From Intrasporangium flavum (GTDB lineage: Bacteria; Actinomycetota; Actinomycetes; Actinomycetales; Dermatophilaceae): a stretch of DNA of 64,000 bases. Below, piece by piece: positions 1 to 8,237 of this stretch (position 1 is the stretch's first letter; every line of letters begins with the position of its first letter). Location: NCBI RefSeq assembly GCF_001956915.1, contig NZ_MLJO01000005.1, positions 62,001-126,000 of the forward strand, read 5' to 3'. Both the position numbers and the translations under genes were made by a program. A model generated the notes under the pieces. It made no database searches. It saw only the letters and a list, made by a program, of their open reading frames with translations, and was not told the origin of the DNA.

Positions 1-1455
1 GACGGTGACGGCCCCGTGCCGCGTGGCCGAGGCCGCCGCCTGCATCGCGAGGACGTTGTCGGACGCCGCGGCGTCGGGCTCGAAGACGGCGAGCGCGGCG
101 ATGCCCTGGACGGCGGTGCGGACGTGGACGACGTGGGCCTCGATGCCGTCGTCGGCGACGGCACGGGCGGCCGCCGCGGCCGCGAGCAGGGTGTCGCCGT
201 CGTTGGGCAGCAGGACGACGCCGCCGGCTCCGCGCGCGTGCTGGGCCCGGATGGCGTCGATGAGGCCACCGGTCGAGGCGCGGCGCCCGGGGCCGGAGCG
301 CACGACGACGGCACCGGCGTCCTCGAAGAGCGACTCGAGGCCGGCGCCGGCCGCGCACGCGACGATCCCCGACGCCGAGCCGGTGCGGGCCTCGCCCGCC
401 GCACCCGCACTGGCCTGGCCCGGGTGGCGGGCCGGCGCGGGCTCGTGGCCGGGGTGCGCGTCGACGAGGCGCGTGATGCGCAGCCGGTGCGGGCGCCCGG
501 CCTCGATGCCGGCCTCGACGGCGGCACCGGCGTCGTGGACGTGGGCGTGGACATTCCACTCGCCGTCGCCGCCGACGACGAGGACGGAGTCGCCGAGGCC
601 GAGGAGGCGCTCGCGCAGGGCGTCGACCGCGTCGTCGTCGGAGTCGGCGAGCAGGTACATGACCTCGTAGTCGGGCAGCTCGTCGGCGCCACGGGCGTCG
701 TCGGGCCCGGGACCGAGCAGCGGGTGGGACCGTCCGGGCCGCAGCCGCGAGCGCCGGTCGGACGCGTCGGGCGAGGGCCGCCCGCGCTGGCCGGCGCAGA
801 CGCGCTCGAGGGCCTCGAGCAGCACGACGAGCCCCGCGCCACCGGCGTCGACGACCCCGGCGCGCGCCAGCACCTCGAGCTGGTCGGGCGTGGCTGCGAG
901 CGCGACGCGAGCCGCGTCGAGCGCACCGGTCGCCACGACGTGGACCGGCACCGGGGACGCGGCCTGCTCCGTTGCCTGCTCTGCCGCCTGCTCGGCGGCG
1001 TCGGCCATGGCCCGGGCGACCGTGAGGATCGTGCCCTCCTTGGGGTCGGTCACGGCCTGCTGGGCCCGCTCGGCCGCCCGGCGCAGCCCGGCGGCGAGGA
1101 CGGCGCCGTCGATCTGCTCGGCGGCCTCGCAGCCCTCGGCGAGCCCGCGCGCGAGCTGGCTGAGGATGACCCCGGAGTTGCCCCGGGCGGTCCACAGCAG
1201 GTGCCGGGCGAACGTCGTCAGGAGGGCGCCGGCGGACGCGGGCTCCTCGGCCGCGAGCGTGCGCTCGACCGCGCCGTCGAAGGTGAGGTAGAGGTTCGTG
1301 CCGGTGTCGCCGTCGGGCACGGGGAACACGTTGAGCGCGTCGATCTCGGCGCGCCGTGCGGCGTAGAGCGAGCGGGTCAGCACGGCCCACCGGCGCACCG
1401 CGACGAGGTCGAGGAGCGTCAGGGCCCCGTCGGGCTGCGGCTCGGCGCCGGGCAC
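1..1455 (-). CDS. DAK2/DhaL-domain protein (FakA-like), C-terminus cut by window edge
   Basis: The reverse strand is open from a GTG at 1455 to the left edge, giving 485 codons without a stop. An AGGAGG lies five bases before this GTG. Near residue 45 the protein carries VFPVPDGDTGTN, the Asp-rich Mg-ATP motif of DhaL/DAK2 domains, followed by the TARGNSGVILSQ segment. The rest, with the GGDGEWNVHAHVHD stretch, matches the C-terminal domain of DAK-domain proteins related to fatty acid kinase FakA. Family members phosphorylate dihydroxyacetone or, as FakA, protein-bound fatty acids; the actinobacterial substrate is not established. In many actinomycetes this gene sits between rpmB and recG, so recG probably lies just outside the left edge. 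The end is missing, so length and C-terminus cannot be judged. Confidence 0.9.
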   Translation of the reverse strand, partial: MPGAEPQPDGALTLLDLVAVRRWAVLTRSLYAARRAEIDALNVFPVPDGDTGTNLYLTFDGAVERTLAAEEPASAGALLTTFARHLLWTARGNSGVILSQLARGLAEGCEAAEQIDGAVLAAGLRRAAERAQQAVTDPKEGTILTVARAMADAAEQAAEQATEQAASPVPVHVVATGALDAARVALAATPDQLEVLARAGVVDAGGAGLVVLLEALERVCAGQRGRPSPDASDRRSRLRPGRSHPLLGPGPDDARGADELPDYEVMYLLADSDDDAVDALRERLLGLGDSVLVVGGDGEWNVHAHVHDAGAAVEAGIEAGRPHRLRITRLVDAHPGHEPAPARHPGQASAGAAGEARTGSASGIVACAAGAGLESLFEDAGAVVVRSGPGRRASTGGLIDAIRAQHARGAGGVVLLPNDGDTLLAAAAAARAVADDGIEAHVVHVRTAVQGIAALAVFEPDAAASDNVLAMQAAASATRHGAVTV

Positions 1456-1547
1456 ACGGTCCTCCTGCTCGTCTCGTGCTCGTGCGGGTGCTCGGCAGGC
1501 TAGCGGTTCGACCCGACGGTCGCATGCACCCGGCCCGGCCCTGCGGC

Positions 1548-1562
1548 TACGTTGGCCCTGTG
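1548..1562 (+). promoter_or_regulatory. -10 hexamer directly before a start codon (leaderless type)
   Basis: TACGTT at 1548-1553 fits the actinobacterial TANNNT -10 box. It is followed by six bases and then the GTG at 1560, so transcription would begin at or next to the start codon. No Shine-Dalgarno sequence is visible. No convincing -35 element was identified. Confidence 0.55.
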
Positions 1563-2330
1563 TCGAGCGCCTCCACCGCCGTCCACCGCAAGTCGTGGCC
1601 CGGAGCCCCCGACGGCTTCTACGAGGTCGAGGCCGCCGGCCTGCGCTGGCTCGCCGACGCCCCGGGCGGCGTCCGCGTGGTCGAGGTGCGCGACGTCGGG
1701 CCCGACCACATCGACCTCGCCCGCCTCCACCCGGCCGCGCCGTCCGCGGCAGCGGCCGAGTCGCTCGGCCGCAACCTGGCGGCCACCCACGGCGCCGGCG
1801 CACCGGCCTTCGGCGCGCCCCCTCCCGGCTGGACGGGCGAGGCGTGGATCGGGCGGCAGGTGCAGTCCAACGAGCCGACCGCGTCGTGGGGCCTCTTCTA
1901 CGCCGAGCAGCGGGTGCGCCCGTTCGTGCGCAACGCGGTCCGCGTCGGCCACCTCGACCCGGCCGGGGCGCAGGTCGTGGAGCGGCTGTGCGACCGCATC
2001 GCCGGCGGCGAGTTCGACGACGACCGGCCACCGGCCCGGATCCACGGCGACCTGTGGTCGGGCAACGTCGTCTTCACGGTGGAGGGACCCGTCGTCATCG
2101 ACCCGGCCGCGCACGGCGGCCACGGCCTCACCGACGTCGCGATGCTCGCGCTCTTCGGCTGCCCCGGCCTCGACCGCGTCACGGCGGCCTACGCAGAGGC
2201 GGCCGGCCTCGAGCGCGGCTGGCGCGAGCGCCTCGACCTGCACCAGCTGCACCCGCTCGCCACCCACGCGTCCTCGCACGGGCCCGCCTACGCGGCGCAG
2301 CTCGTCGACACCGCGCGGGCGTTCTCGTGA
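1560..2330 (+). CDS. fructosamine kinase-family phosphotransferase
   Basis: 256 residues, close to the usual size of bacterial fructosamine/ketosamine-3-kinases. The aminoglycoside-phosphotransferase-like fold is indicated by [13 protein letters not shown] (catalytic loop, HGDxWxxN) and [19 protein letters not shown] (the metal-binding D plus the family-typical HGxxxxDxAM). A longer reading from 1356 is open, but GTG 1560 is favoured because the similarity begins there and a TACGTT box ends six bases upstream. Family members phosphorylate ketoamine adducts of sugars on amines so that they decompose, a repair role in the cytoplasm; the true substrate here is unknown. It sits between the reverse-strand DAK gene and rpmB, where many relatives have no insert. 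Confidence 0.85.
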   Translation: MSSASTAVHRKSWPGAPDGFYEVEAAGLRWLADAPGGVRVVEVRDVGPDHIDLARLHPAAPSAAAAESLGRNLAATHGAGAPAFGAPPPGWTGEAWIGRQVQSNEPTASWGLFYAEQRVRPFVRNAVRVGHLDPAGAQVVERLCDRIAGGEFDDDRPPARIHGDLWSGNVVFTVEGPVVIDPAAHGGHGLTDVAMLALFGCPGLDRVTAAYAEAAGLERGWRERLDLHQLHPLATHASSHGPAYAAQLVDTARAFS

Positions 2331-2369
2331 TCCCCTCGCCCGCGCGTCGGGGGCGCCACCGACGCCGTT

Positions 2370-2399
2370 TTGTCGTCCACGCGGCTCGTCGGCTACTCT
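2370..2399 (+). promoter_or_regulatory. rpmB promoter
   Basis: TTGTCG at 2370-2375 and TACTCT at 2394-2399 are separated by 18 bases, an acceptable sigma-A-type pair. This would give a 5' leader of about 100 bases before rpmB. Confidence 0.5.
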
Positions 2400-2410
2400 T
2401 GACCGGTTCC

Positions 2411-2462
2411 CCCGTCCATCGACCGGGGTGACGCACGCTCACGTGCGTCCACCGGGGACGGG
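2411..2462 (+). promoter_or_regulatory. structured 5' leader of rpmB
   Basis: CCCGTCC (2411-2417) can pair with GGACGGG (2456-2462). Inside it GACGCACG (2430-2437) pairs with CGTGCGTC (2442-2449) around a CTCA loop. The structure ends about 40 bases before the rpmB start and leaves the AGGAGA site free. It has no U-run, so it does not look like a terminator. A ribosomal-protein autoregulatory leader is possible but unproven. Confidence 0.35.
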
Positions 2463-2505
2463 CTGGAGACGCACTTTCTCATCATCGAGCTTTCAGGAGA
2501 TACCC

Positions 2506-2694
2506 GTGGCTGCCAACTGCGACGTCTGCGGCAAGGGGCCGGGCTTCGGTCACAACATCTCGCACTCGCACCGCCGCACGAAGCGCCGCTGGAACCCGAA
2601 CATCCAGCGCGTTCGTACGCTGGTCAACGGTGTGACGCCGAAGCGACTCAACGTGTGCACGTCCTGCCTCAAGGCGGGCAAGGTCGCGCGCTGA
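2506..2694 (+). CDS. rpmB: 50S ribosomal protein L28
   Basis: 62 residues, the normal L28 length. The sequence has the L28 hallmarks [11 protein letters not shown] at the start, [14 protein letters not shown] in the middle and [13 protein letters not shown] at the end. The two CxxC pairs make this the zinc-binding (C+) type of L28; actinomycetes often also carry a cysteine-free paralogue used in zinc shortage. GTG at 2506 is chosen because AGGAGA lies seven bases upstream and the protein aligns from there. It is a single-gene unit with its own promoter and a hairpin terminator just downstream. Confidence 0.97.
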   Translation: MAANCDVCGKGPGFGHNISHSHRRTKRRWNPNIQRVRTLVNGVTPKRLNVCTSCLKAGKVAR

Positions 2695-2718
2695 GCGAAC
2701 GACACCCCCAACGCTGAA

Positions 2719-2745
2719 GGCCGGCCCCCTCGGGAGCCGGCCTTT
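2719..2745 (+). terminator. rho-independent terminator after rpmB
   Basis: GGCCGGC (2719-2725) pairs perfectly with GCCGGCC (2736-2742), followed directly by TTT. It begins 24 bases after the rpmB stop. Confidence 0.75.
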
Positions 2746-2782
2746 CGTGTACCCGGGCCCCGACGCGTCCCGGCCTGACCCC

Positions 2783-2852
2783 GCAACACACCGAGTCGTT
2801 GCCAACCGCGGTTGGAATACCCGAACGGGTTGGCAACTACTCGGTGTGTTGC
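2783..2852. repeat. 70-bp imperfect palindrome with nested hairpins
   Basis: The 24-base arms at 2783-2806 and 2829-2852 are inverted copies differing at one position. Both start or end with GCAACACACCGAGT or its complement. The 22-base centre holds two further symmetries: CCAACCGCGGTTGG across the inner left edge, and ACCCG-AA-CGGGT. It lies between the rpmB terminator and the end of thiL, and is lower in GC than its surroundings. No second copy was seen in this window. It could be a REP/MITE-like dispersed element. Confidence 0.7.
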
Positions 2853-2914
2853 TTCGGGTGGGGGCGAGGGGCCGTTCCGGTGACCACCCGGGCGCGGCTG
2901 CGCCGTGGGGTCGA

Positions 2915-3988
2915 TCAGGCGGGGTCGCCGTGGAAGTGGTCCCAGCCGGTGTGCGTCACGACGCGTCCGCCGACGACGATGCCGGGACGCTCCCCCGCCG
3001 CGGGCGCCCGCACCGTCCCGAGGCGCGTCCAGCCCTCGGGCAGCTCCGCCGCGAACGTCGCGAGGAGCGAGTGCTCCTCCCCGCCCGCGAGCACGCAGTC
3101 GAGGGCGGCCTCGCGGCCCAGGGCCTGCTCGAGCGCCGCGACGAACGGCTCGAGGGCGGCCGGGTCGAGGTCGACGACGACGCCGCTGGCGCGCGCGATG
3201 CGGCCTCCGTCGCGCAGCAGCCCGTCGGACAGGTCGAGCATCGCGGTCGCGCCGGCGCGGGCCGCGATCGGTCCGTCGGCGAGCGGAGGCTGCGGTCGAC
3301 GCTGCCGGTCCACGGCCTGCGGCAGCCGCTCCCCCGTCCCGGCCGTGAGCAGGCGCAGCCCCGCGTCGGCCAGGCCGAGCGAGCCCCGGACCGCGAGCAC
3401 GTCGCCGGGTCGCGCCCCGGAGCGCAGCACGGGGCCGCCCTCGAGCGCGCCGAGGGCGGTCACCGACGCCATGACGACGCCGGCCGGCGCCGAGGACAGG
3501 TCGCCACCGAGCACGTCGACGCCGGCCGCGCGGCACGCGTCGGCGACCCCCTGCGCGTGGTCGAGGACCCACTCCAGGGCGACGGCGGGGTCGGCGACGA
3601 GCGTCACGAGGACGCCGGTCGGACGCCCGCCCATGGCCGCGACGTCGGCGAGGTTCTGCAGGACGACCTTGTGCCCGACGTCGGCGCCGGAGGACCACGC
3701 GTCGAGCCAGTCGCGGCCGAGCACGACCGTGTCGGTGGTGGCGATGGTGCGGGCTCCCGTGCGCAGGACCGCGGCGTCGTCGCCGGGCGCGACGTCGAGG
3801 TCGGTGCCGGCCGGGAAGAGCGGCAGGATCCGCGCGAGCAGCGCGTCCTCGTCGAGCGAGCGCAGCGGCGTGCCACCGGTGAGCATCGGGCCGCGGGCCG
3901 ACCGGTCCGGAGCGGGCGCGACGGCGTGGTCGTCGACGGGCCCCCGGGGCGCCGCCTCGGCCGGCGTGCTCGCGTGCGGATCGGTCAC
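2915..3988 (-). CDS. thiL: thiamine-monophosphate kinase
   Basis: 357 residues. ThiL phosphorylates thiamine monophosphate to the active cofactor thiamine diphosphate, using ATP and Mg. Visible ThiL motifs in order are GDDAAVL (~res 70), TDTVVLGRDW, LADVAAMGG, GGDLSSAP, LDLSDGL and GGEEHSLLATF near the end; their acidic residues bind Mg-ATP. The GTG at 3988 is preceded by GAGGAGGGG six bases upstream; a longer reading from 4087 lacks a ribosome site. The first ~45 residues are an Ala/Pro-rich extension before the conserved core. Its position next to rpmB and ddl matches mycobacterial gene order. Confidence 0.95.
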   Translation of the reverse strand: MTDPHASTPAEAAPRGPVDDHAVAPAPDRSARGPMLTGGTPLRSLDEDALLARILPLFPAGTDLDVAPGDDAAVLRTGARTIATTDTVVLGRDWLDAWSSGADVGHKVVLQNLADVAAMGGRPTGVLVTLVADPAVALEWVLDHAQGVADACRAAGVDVLGGDLSSAPAGVVMASVTALGALEGGPVLRSGARPGDVLAVRGSLGLADAGLRLLTAGTGERLPQAVDRQRRPQPPLADGPIAARAGATAMLDLSDGLLRDGGRIARASGVVVDLDPAALEPFVAALEQALGREAALDCVLAGGEEHSLLATFAAELPEGWTRLGTVRAPAAGERPGIVVGGRVVTHTGWDHFHGDPA

Positions 3989-4184
3989 CGTAGCCCCTCC
4001 TCGTCTCCGGCACGCCTCCGGCGTCCCTGTGGCGTCTGCATGCCGGGCAGGGGGCCGGCTTCCCCGGGACGTGAGGTCCCATGGCAAGGTAGCGTCAGGG
4101 CAGCGGCACCGTCACACCGAGGTGTCCTCCACGCCGCGCGCCGCGGCACCCCGCACAGATGCTCCCAACACAGTGAGGTGACAC

Positions 4185-4418
4185 GTGGTCCAGGCCTACA
4201 TCCTGATCCAGACCGAGGTCGGCAAGGCGGCCAGCGTCGCGGAGCAGATCGCCGGCATCTCGGGGGTGACGCTCGCCGAGGACGTCACAGGTCCCTACGA
4301 CGTCATCGCGCGCGTCGAGGCCCCGAACGTCGACGACCTCGGCCGGCTCGTCATCGCCAAGCTGCAGGACGTCCCGGGCATCACCCGGACGCTCACCTGC
4401 ACCGTCGTCCACGTCTGA
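4185..4418 (+). CDS. stand-alone Lrp/AsnC ligand-binding (RAM) domain protein
   Basis: Only 77 residues, matching a single RAM (regulation of amino-acid metabolism) domain with no helix-turn-helix. The beta-alpha-beta pattern and the segments GPYDVIARVEA and LQDVPGITRTLTCTVV are typical. In full Lrp/AsnC regulators this domain binds amino acids and assembles octamers. Stand-alone versions may act as ligand sensors or partners of full-length regulators. The GTG at 4185 follows a GAGG six bases upstream. It lies between thiL and the DUF3515 gene. Its effector is unknown. Confidence 0.9.
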   Translation: MVQAYILIQTEVGKAASVAEQIAGISGVTLAEDVTGPYDVIARVEAPNVDDLGRLVIAKLQDVPGITRTLTCTVVHV

Positions 4419-4476
4419 GGACCGGCCGACCCTGAGCAGCAGGCTTCCGACGGCGGCGCCCCAGGGCGCCGCCGTC

Positions 4477-4911
4477 GTGCTGTCCCGGGCCTGCCTGGCC
4501 GGGCTCGCGGCGCTGGCGCTCGGCGCATGCAGCCGGGCCACCGAGGTGGCCCTCGCCCCGCAGGCGTCGGCCCCGGTGTGCCGCGCCGCCGAGTGGCCGG
4601 CGAACCTCAGCGGCCACGCCCGCGTCGACACGAGCCCCGCCGACCCGTCGGTGGCAGCCTGGGGCGACCCGGCGCTCATCGCCCGCTGCGGGCTCGAGCC
4701 CCTCGCGCCGACGACCGACGAGTGCGTCACGGTCGACGGCGTCGACTGGGTGGTGCGCCGCCTCAGCGACGGCACGATGGCCACGACGTACGGCCGCGAC
4801 CCCGCGGTGGAGGTGCTCGCCCCGGCCGCCTACGGCCCGGTGCCACTGCTGCTGCCCGCCTTCGGCGAGCTCGCCCGCTCGCTGCCCGCCACCGGGCGGC
4901 ACTGCAGCTGA
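4477..4911 (+). CDS. DUF3515 lipoprotein
   Basis: 144 residues. The start (MLSRACLAGLAALALGAC) is a lipoprotein signal with lipobox LGAC and lipidated Cys at residue 18. The mature part matches the DUF3515 family of actinobacteria, with paired cysteines in ARCGLEPL and TDECVTV. Function is unknown; the family gene is regularly found beside ddl. GTG 4477 gives a compact signal peptide. No other ATG/GTG/TTG start lies upstream in frame, only a CTG. The stop lies four bases from the end of the convergent ddl gene. Confidence 0.85.
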   Translation: MLSRACLAGLAALALGACSRATEVALAPQASAPVCRAAEWPANLSGHARVDTSPADPSVAAWGDPALIARCGLEPLAPTTDECVTVDGVDWVVRRLSDGTMATTYGRDPAVEVLAPAAYGPVPLLLPAFGELARSLPATGRHCS

Positions 4912-4915
4912 GGCG

Positions 4916-6055
4916 TCAGCGCAGGCCGGTGCGGCGCTCGAGCGCGAGCGAGATGAGCTCGTCGATGAGGTCCGGGTAGGCCAGGCCCGAGGCCGCCCAC
5001 ATCCGCGGGTACATCGAGTGCGGCGTGAACCCGGGCATCGTGTTGATCTCGTTGATGACGACGTCGCCCGAGGGCGTGTAGAAGAAGTCGACGCGGGCCA
5101 GACCCTCGCAGCCGGCCGCCTCGAAGGCGAGCAGCGACATCTCGCGGATCCGGGCGGCCACCTCGACCGGCACGTCGGCCGGGCAGTCGAGGCGCACGTC
5201 GCCCTCGGCGAGGTACTTGGCCTCGAAGTCGTAGAACGCGTGACCCGACACGACGACGGCCTCGCCGAGCTCGCTCGTGCGCGGCGCGTCGGTGCCGTGC
5301 CCGTCGAGAACGCCGCACTCGATCTCGCGGCCGACGACGGCGGCCTCGATGACGACCTTCGGGTCGTGCTCGCGGGCGGCCTCGACGGCGGCACGCAGGC
5401 CCGACGCGTCGTCGACCTTGGAGATGCCCATGCTCGAGCCGGCGCGGGCGGGCTTGACGAAGACCGGCCAGCCGAGCGGCTCGACGCGCGCGAGCGCGGC
5501 CTCGGGGTCGCGGTTCCACTCGCGGTCGGTGACGACGACGTACGGGCCGACCTTGAGCCCGGCGGCCTCGAAGACGACCTTCATCATCGCCTTGTCCATC
5601 ATGACCGCCGAGGCCGTGACGCCCGAGCCGACGTAGCGCACGTCGGCGAGGTCGAGCAGGCCCTGGAGGGTGCCGTCCTCGCCGAACGGGCCGTGCAGGA
5701 GCGGGAAGACGACGTCGACGTCGCCGAGCGCGCGCGGCGGCCGGCCGGGCTCGAGGACGGTCAGCGAGCGGTCCCCCGTGCTGAGCGGCACGACGACCGA
5801 CGCGCCGGCGCCGTCGACCTCGGGAGTCTGGCCCGGCAGGAGCCGCAGCGGCTCGGGGTCGTCGGCGACGAGCACCCAGTGCCCGTCGCGGGCGATGCCG
5901 ACCGGCACGACGTCGTACTTGTCGCGGTCGATGGAGCGCAGGACGCTCGCGGCCGTCGAGCACGACACGGCGTGCTCGGAGGAACGGCCTCCGAAGACGA
6001 TGGCGACGCGCGGGCGGCGGCTGTCCTGGGCGGGCTGGGGCTGGTCCGTGGTCAT
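4916..6055 (-). CDS. ddl: D-alanine--D-alanine ligase
   Basis: 379 residues, normal for the longer actinobacterial Ddl. The enzyme joins two D-Ala with ATP for peptidoglycan precursors in the cytoplasm. Order of motifs: VAIVFGGRSSEHAVSC (N-terminal D-Ala site), LHGPFGEDGTLQG, FVKPARAGSSMGISKV (ATP-grasp), ARVDFFYTP and VINEINTMPGFTPHSMYP (Mg-binding E/N loop). The ATG at 6055 has no Shine-Dalgarno. TAGAGT at 6069-6064 ends eight bases before it, suggesting a leaderless message. It is transcribed divergently from the trans-sulfuration gene with only 49 bases between the two starts. Confidence 0.97.
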   Translation of the reverse strand: MTTDQPQPAQDSRRPRVAIVFGGRSSEHAVSCSTAASVLRSIDRDKYDVVPVGIARDGHWVLVADDPEPLRLLPGQTPEVDGAGASVVVPLSTGDRSLTVLEPGRPPRALGDVDVVFPLLHGPFGEDGTLQGLLDLADVRYVGSGVTASAVMMDKAMMKVVFEAAGLKVGPYVVVTDREWNRDPEAALARVEPLGWPVFVKPARAGSSMGISKVDDASGLRAAVEAAREHDPKVVIEAAVVGREIECGVLDGHGTDAPRTSELGEAVVVSGHAFYDFEAKYLAEGDVRLDCPADVPVEVAARIREMSLLAFEAAGCEGLARVDFFYTPSGDVVINEINTMPGFTPHSMYPRMWAASGLAYPDLIDELISLALERRTGLR

Positions 6056-6063
6056 CAGACGAG

Positions 6064-6098
6064 ACTCTATCGAAGGCCCCGGGCGCCCCTCGTACGCT
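6064..6098. promoter_or_regulatory. compact divergent promoters (ddl and trans-sulfuration gene)
   Basis: Reverse-strand TAGAGT (6069-6064) points at the ddl ATG and forward-strand TACGCT (6093-6098) points at the GTG of the next gene. Each ends six to eight bases before its start codon. The two promoters must share their upstream DNA within 49 bases. Confidence 0.5.
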
Positions 6099-6104
6099 GA
6101 CGCC

Positions 6105-7190
6105 GTGGTCAGGGAAGAGGATGCGCGCCAGCTGCACGTCGAGACGTTCCTCGTGGCGTCCGGTCGACCGGGCCGCTCGCCCGGCGCGTCGGTGAACGTG
6201 CCCGTCGAGCTCACCTCCACCTATGCCGCGGAGGGCGAGGTCAACTACGCCCGCGTCGGCAACCCGACGTGGAACGCGTTCGAGGAGGCGCTCGGCGGCC
6301 TGGAGGGCGGCCGGGCCCTCGTCCACGCGTCGGGCATGGGGGCCATCTCGGCCGCCCTGTCGCTGCTGCCTCCCGGCGGCACGGTGGTCGCGCCCGACAC
6401 GACCTACAACGGCACCGGAGACCTGCTGGCGGCCCACGAGGAGGCCGGCGGCACGGTCGTGCGCGTCCACGCCACCGACACCGCGGGCTTCCTCGACTCC
6501 TTGGGCTCGGCCGACCTGCTGTGGCTCGAGTCGCCGACCAACCCGCTCATGGACGTCACGGAGCTCGACGTCGTCCTCGCGCGCTCGCGCGAGCTCGGTG
6601 TCACGAGCGTCGTCGACAACACCCTGCAGACGCCGCTGCTGTGCCGCCCGCTCGGGCTCGGTGCCGATGTCGTCGTCCACTCGGTGACGAAGTACCTGTC
6701 CGGTCACAGTGACGTCGTGCTGGGCGCGACGGTCACGGCCGACACCGACCGCGGCCGCGGCCTGGGCGAGCGGCTGCGCCGTCACCGGACCCTGCACGGC
6801 GCCATCGCCGGCCCGATGGAGGTCTACCTCGCGCTCCGCGGGCTGCGGACCCTCTCGGTGCGGTTCGAGCGCGCGTGCGCGAGCGCGGCCGAGCTGGCCG
6901 TACGCCTCGCGGACCACCCGTGCGTCGAACGCGTGCGCTACGCCGGGGCCGGCGCCATCCTGGCGATCGACGTCGCCGGCGACGCCGCCGCCGCCGAGCG
7001 CGTCTGTGCCTCGACGCGGGTGTGGCTGCACTCGACGAGCCTCGGTGGTGTCGAGTCGCAGGTCGAGCGCCGCCGCCGCCATCCCTCGGAGTCACGTGAG
7101 GTGCCGGTCAACCTGCTGCGCCTGTCGGTCGGCATCGAGCACGTCGAGGACCTCTGGGCCGACCTCGACCGGGCGCTGCACACCGTCTGA
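6105..7190 (+). CDS. Cys/Met metabolism PLP-dependent enzyme (cystathionine gamma-synthase/lyase family)
   Basis: 361 residues, slightly shorter than typical MetB/MetC proteins. The family signature is clear: HASGMGAISAAL, APDTTYNGT (YxxT), LLWLESPTNP, VVDNTLQTP and the PLP lysine in HSVTKYLSGHSDVV. NLLRLSVGIEHVEDLWADL closes the fold. Family members make or split cystathionine or related thioethers in the cytoplasm. The sequence alone does not separate synthase from lyase. GTG 6105 is chosen because TACGCT ends six bases before it (leaderless type) and homology starts there. The region before the C-terminal motif (AGAGAILAIDVAGD) looks shortened compared with relatives. Confidence 0.9.
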   Translation: MVREEDARQLHVETFLVASGRPGRSPGASVNVPVELTSTYAAEGEVNYARVGNPTWNAFEEALGGLEGGRALVHASGMGAISAALSLLPPGGTVVAPDTTYNGTGDLLAAHEEAGGTVVRVHATDTAGFLDSLGSADLLWLESPTNPLMDVTELDVVLARSRELGVTSVVDNTLQTPLLCRPLGLGADVVVHSVTKYLSGHSDVVLGATVTADTDRGRGLGERLRRHRTLHGAIAGPMEVYLALRGLRTLSVRFERACASAAELAVRLADHPCVERVRYAGAGAILAIDVAGDAAAAERVCASTRVWLHSTSLGGVESQVERRRRHPSESREVPVNLLRLSVGIEHVEDLWADLDRALHTV

Positions 7191-7241
7191 CCGACCGGAC
7201 GCGTCAGGCGTCTGGCCGCGCGCTCCGGATCGGACCGCGGG

Positions 7242-8237
7242 TCAGTGCTTCTCGGCCTTGAGGTCGCGCGACATGAGGCGGGGCCCGACCTCCTTGGCAG
7301 GGTGGCCGTCGCGGATGACGGCGACGACCTGCTCGCAGATCGGCATGTCGACGTCGTGCTCGCGCGCGAGCGTCAGGATCGACTCGCACGACTTGACGCC
7401 CTCGGTGGTCGTGCGCATCTCGGCGGTGGCCTCGGCCACGCTCATGCCGCGGCCGAGCCGCACGCCGAAGGAGTGGTTGCGCGACAGCGGGGACATGCAC
7501 GTGGCGATGAGGTCGCCGACGCCGGCCAGTCCCATGAACGTCTGCGGGTGGGCGCCGAGCGCGAGTCCGAGGCGGGTGGTCTCGGCCAGCCCGCGGGTGA
7601 TGATCGTCGCCTTGGTGTTGTCGCCGAAGCCGAGGCCCTCGGCCATGCCCGACGCGAGGGCGACGACGTTCTTGGTGGCCCCGCACACCTCGGCGCCGAT
7701 GACGTCGGTGTCGGTGTAGGGGCGGAAGTACGGGGTGGCGCACGCCGACGCGACGAGCTCGGCGGTGTCCATGTCGGTGCAGGCGACGACGCCGGCGGCC
7801 GGCTGCCTGAGGGCGATCTCGGGCGCGAGGTTCGGCCCCGAGACGACGACGATGCGGTCCTCGCGGACGCCGGCATCGGCGATCACCTGGCTCATCCGCA
7901 GCGTCGTGCCGAGCTCGACGCCCTTCATGAGGGACACGACGGGCACGCCCGACGGCAGCGCGGCGCCCCACTGGTCGAGGTTGCCCCGCAACGTCTGCGA
8001 CGGCACGGCGAGCACGACGACCTCGGCGCCCGCGAGCGCCTCCAGGGGGTCCGCGGTGGCACGGACGGTCGGCGGCAGCGCGAGCTCGGGGAGGTACTCG
8101 GCGTTGCGGCCGGCGTTGATGCTCTCGACGAGCTCGGGCCGCCGGGCCCACATCCGCACCTCGGAGCCGGCGTCGGCCAGGATCACGGCGAACGCCGTGC
8201 CCCAGTTGCCGCTGCCCATGACGGCGACGCGGGTCAC
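7242..8237 (-). CDS. gpsA: NAD(P)-dependent glycerol-3-phosphate dehydrogenase
   Basis: 331 residues, standard length. GpsA reduces dihydroxyacetone phosphate to sn-glycerol-3-phosphate for phospholipid synthesis. The nucleotide-binding loop is VAVMGSGNWGTAFA at the N-terminus. MKGVELGT, VVSGPNLAPEIA, GATKNVVALASGMAEGLGFGDNTKA (with the catalytic Lys) and GLAGVGDLIATC follow in family order. The GTG overlaps the plsC stop by four bases (GTGA), so translation is coupled. Coupling to an acyltransferase makes a small glycerolipid operon. Confidence 0.97.
   Translation of the reverse strand: MTRVAVMGSGNWGTAFAVILADAGSEVRMWARRPELVESINAGRNAEYLPELALPPTVRATADPLEALAGAEVVVLAVPSQTLRGNLDQWGAALPSGVPVVSLMKGVELGTTLRMSQVIADAGVREDRIVVVSGPNLAPEIALRQPAAGVVACTDMDTAELVASACATPYFRPYTDTDVIGAEVCGATKNVVALASGMAEGLGFGDNTKATIITRGLAETTRLGLALGAHPQTFMGLAGVGDLIATCMSPLSRNHSFGVRLGRGMSVAEATAEMRTTTEGVKSCESILTLAREHDVDMPICEQVVAVIRDGHPAKEVGPRLMSRDLKAEKH

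Noticed and set aside
16..1503. Long forward open frame antisense to the DAK gene
   Set aside because: High GC leaves antisense frames open; the reverse frame has clear DhaL motifs and a ribosome site.
2550..4082. 510-codon reverse frame across rpmB and thiL
   Set aside because: Arg/Ala-rich shadow frame spanning real genes on both strands, with no recognisable domain.
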